Source: Bacteroidia bacterium
Lineage (GTDB): Bacteria; Bacteroidota; Bacteroidia; Bacteroidales; Bacteroidaceae
Length of the DNA stretch: 33,088 nt
Assembly: GCA_009929715.1 (NCBI GenBank)
Contig: RZZX01000021.1
Coordinates: 1-33,088, forward strand
Direction of reading: 5' to 3'
How positions within the stretch are numbered: the first letter of the stretch is position 1; each line of letters opens with the position of its first letter. Positions 32,071-33,088 of the stretch are shown here, one piece after another. The notes beneath the pieces were generated by a model. That model did no database searches. It worked only from the letters and a program-made list of their open reading frames with translations, and was not told the DNA's origin. A program made the position numbers and the translations under genes.

Positions 32071-32952
32071 TTATTTTCTCAAAGGAATACATCCGTCATC
32101 AAGTACATAAGGTAACCAGTTTTCTTTTTTATGGCTAATAGGGAGAATGCGATACTTATTCAATGCAGCTCTTGTTGAAGCGCCTGCTTCAGTAACAGAT
32201 TTAGGCAAGGTGATCGTAATACCTTTTGTTACACCAGATTCCAACACAGCCGTTTCTGGCATTGTCACATCATAACTTTCACCATTAATAACCAATGTAA
32301 GGAAGGTTTCTCCCTCTTCGATCACTTGCGGAATGATGTTAGTAGCAACCCCTTCTGCCATTTTCTTAACCTCTACGCCTTCTACTTTTTGATTAGCAGG
32401 ATCTGCAGCAACAGTTCCATCAGTTAAGTCTTGTACACCATGGTTTCTAACATGAAGGATCACTTTTGCATCTCCAGTATAAGGTTTGTTTTTGCTATCC
32501 AAAAGAATAACAGGGATACTCATACGCTTGAACGATAACTCAACGTTCTTTTCGCCAGAAGGAACGGCATCTTGAGTAGCTCCATACAAATACTCTACAC
32601 CTCCTACAACCTGACGCTTGTCTGTTAATTGATAGCTGGTTAACTCAGGATAATGCGCATAAAACTTCGTTCCTTTGTTAAGGAAGTTGCCCCAAGAATA
32701 AGCGTTTTGCCCCACAACATAAGCATGAAAAGCATCTGCTGTACCCAATGACAACACATCACCTTGATTAAAAGCTGACTTACCGGCTGTCTCAAAATTC
32801 ATAGAACGCGTAGCGTTATTCAAAGCTAAACCATCACTTTTCATCACGAAATTAATGGCATCACGACTCTGAGGAGCAGTTAATTCCTCACTCTGTTGGC
32901 AGCTAAACAAGCAACCTAAAGCCAATACGGCTAAGACATTTTTTGTTTTCAT
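32071..32952 (-). CDS. Fimbrillin-like lipoprotein
   Basis: The 293-residue precursor has a lipoprotein signal (MKTKNVLAVLALGCLFSC) and a mature part starting QQSEELTAPQ. The layout fits the Bacteroides fimbrillin superfamily (Mfa/FimA-like): an early strand INFVMKSDG, a nearby Arg (NATRSMNF) where such pilins are often cut, FYAHYPELTSYQL, ELSFKRMSIPVIL, and a strand-rich second half (GVTKGITITLPKS). These proteins polymerise into surface fimbriae or serve as tip and anchor subunits; which applies here cannot be told. The last 30 residues (HKKENWLPYVLDDGCIPLRK) are unusual and have a Cys. It stands alone, without other fimbrial genes in view. Confidence 0.75.
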   Translation of the reverse strand: MKTKNVLAVLALGCLFSCQQSEELTAPQSRDAINFVMKSDGLALNNATRSMNFETAGKSAFNQGDVLSLGTADAFHAYVVGQNAYSWGNFLNKGTKFYAHYPELTSYQLTDKRQVVGGVEYLYGATQDAVPSGEKNVELSFKRMSIPVILLDSKNKPYTGDAKVILHVRNHGVQDLTDGTVAADPANQKVEGVEVKKMAEGVATNIIPQVIEEGETFLTLVINGESYDVTMPETAVLESGVTKGITITLPKSVTEAGASTRAALNKYRILPISHKKENWLPYVLDDGCIPLRK

Positions 32953-33033
32953 TTAAATTAGTATTAACATGTTGGTTATTGATATAAAAAAAACTATTGC
33001 TGTCCGGTAAAACTTTTATTTCCCCCAAGAATT

Positions 33034-33068
33034 AGGGCTGAAATTCTCGCTTGAATTTCAGCCCTTTT
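33034..33068. terminator. Terminator-like hairpin at the right edge
   Basis: Perfect 13-base arms (33034-33046 and 33053-33065) around a 6-base loop. On the plus strand four T follow; on the minus strand TAATTCTT follows. It most likely ends a minus-strand gene beyond the right edge. The rest of 32953-33088 shows no gene and no clear promoter for the fimbrillin-like gene. Confidence 0.7.
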
Positions 33069-33088
33069 AACTTCCTTTGCGATTACTA

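Overview
The window looks like a chromosomal segment of a Bacteroidales bacterium, most likely Bacteroides or a close relative. Signs of this are SusC/SusD outer-membrane proteins, a DUF4296 lipoprotein, a fimbrillin-like lipoprotein, a TamL-type Omp85 lipoprotein, and many genes preceded by the Bacteroidetes -7 box TAnnTTTG, sometimes with a TTTG/TTG-like element about 20 bases upstream. No phage, transposon, CRISPR array or rRNA gene is visible.

Left part (1-13.3 kb) is housekeeping. A tRNA-Asp with its own promoter and terminator is divergent from a PLP-dependent aminotransferase. YqgE/AlgH and a TrmH-type RNA methyltransferase follow. A minus-strand cluster reads ileS, a DksA/TraR-like gene, lspA, a DUF4296 lipoprotein gene and a short amidohydrolase-related gene, tightly packed or overlapping from lspA onward. 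Its last gene runs about 50 bases into the 3' end of the convergent methyltransferase gene. A PcrA/UvrD helicase, a helical protein of unknown function and a stand-alone ThiE/TenI-like protein come next.

Middle part (13.3-18.6 kb) handles sugars. A type I mannose-6-phosphate isomerase gene is divergent from the operon galM, glucose/galactose MFS transporter, galK. This operon imports galactose, converts its anomers and phosphorylates it; no galT or galE is in the window. After galK come a strong terminator and a run of 22-bp imperfect tandem repeats with self-complementary cores.

A polysaccharide-utilisation-type locus occupies 18.6-28.4 kb on the minus strand, in the order SusC, SusD, small exported protein of unknown function, GH29 alpha-L-fucosidase, GH3 beta-glucosidase-type enzyme. 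SusC/SusD would capture and import a glycan and the two exo-acting enzymes would trim fucose and a beta-linked sugar. No sensor, sigma/anti-sigma pair or endo-acting enzyme accompanies them. The first three genes are clearly richer in A+T than the two glycosidases and the housekeeping flanks.

The right end (28.4-33.1 kb) has a long AT-rich gap, a DUF3332 lipoprotein gene, the TamL gene and a fimbrillin-like lipoprotein gene. I see no spectacular new system. The most interesting items are the conserved-looking small protein behind SusCD, the 22-bp repeats after galK, and the shortened amidohydrolase-like gene.
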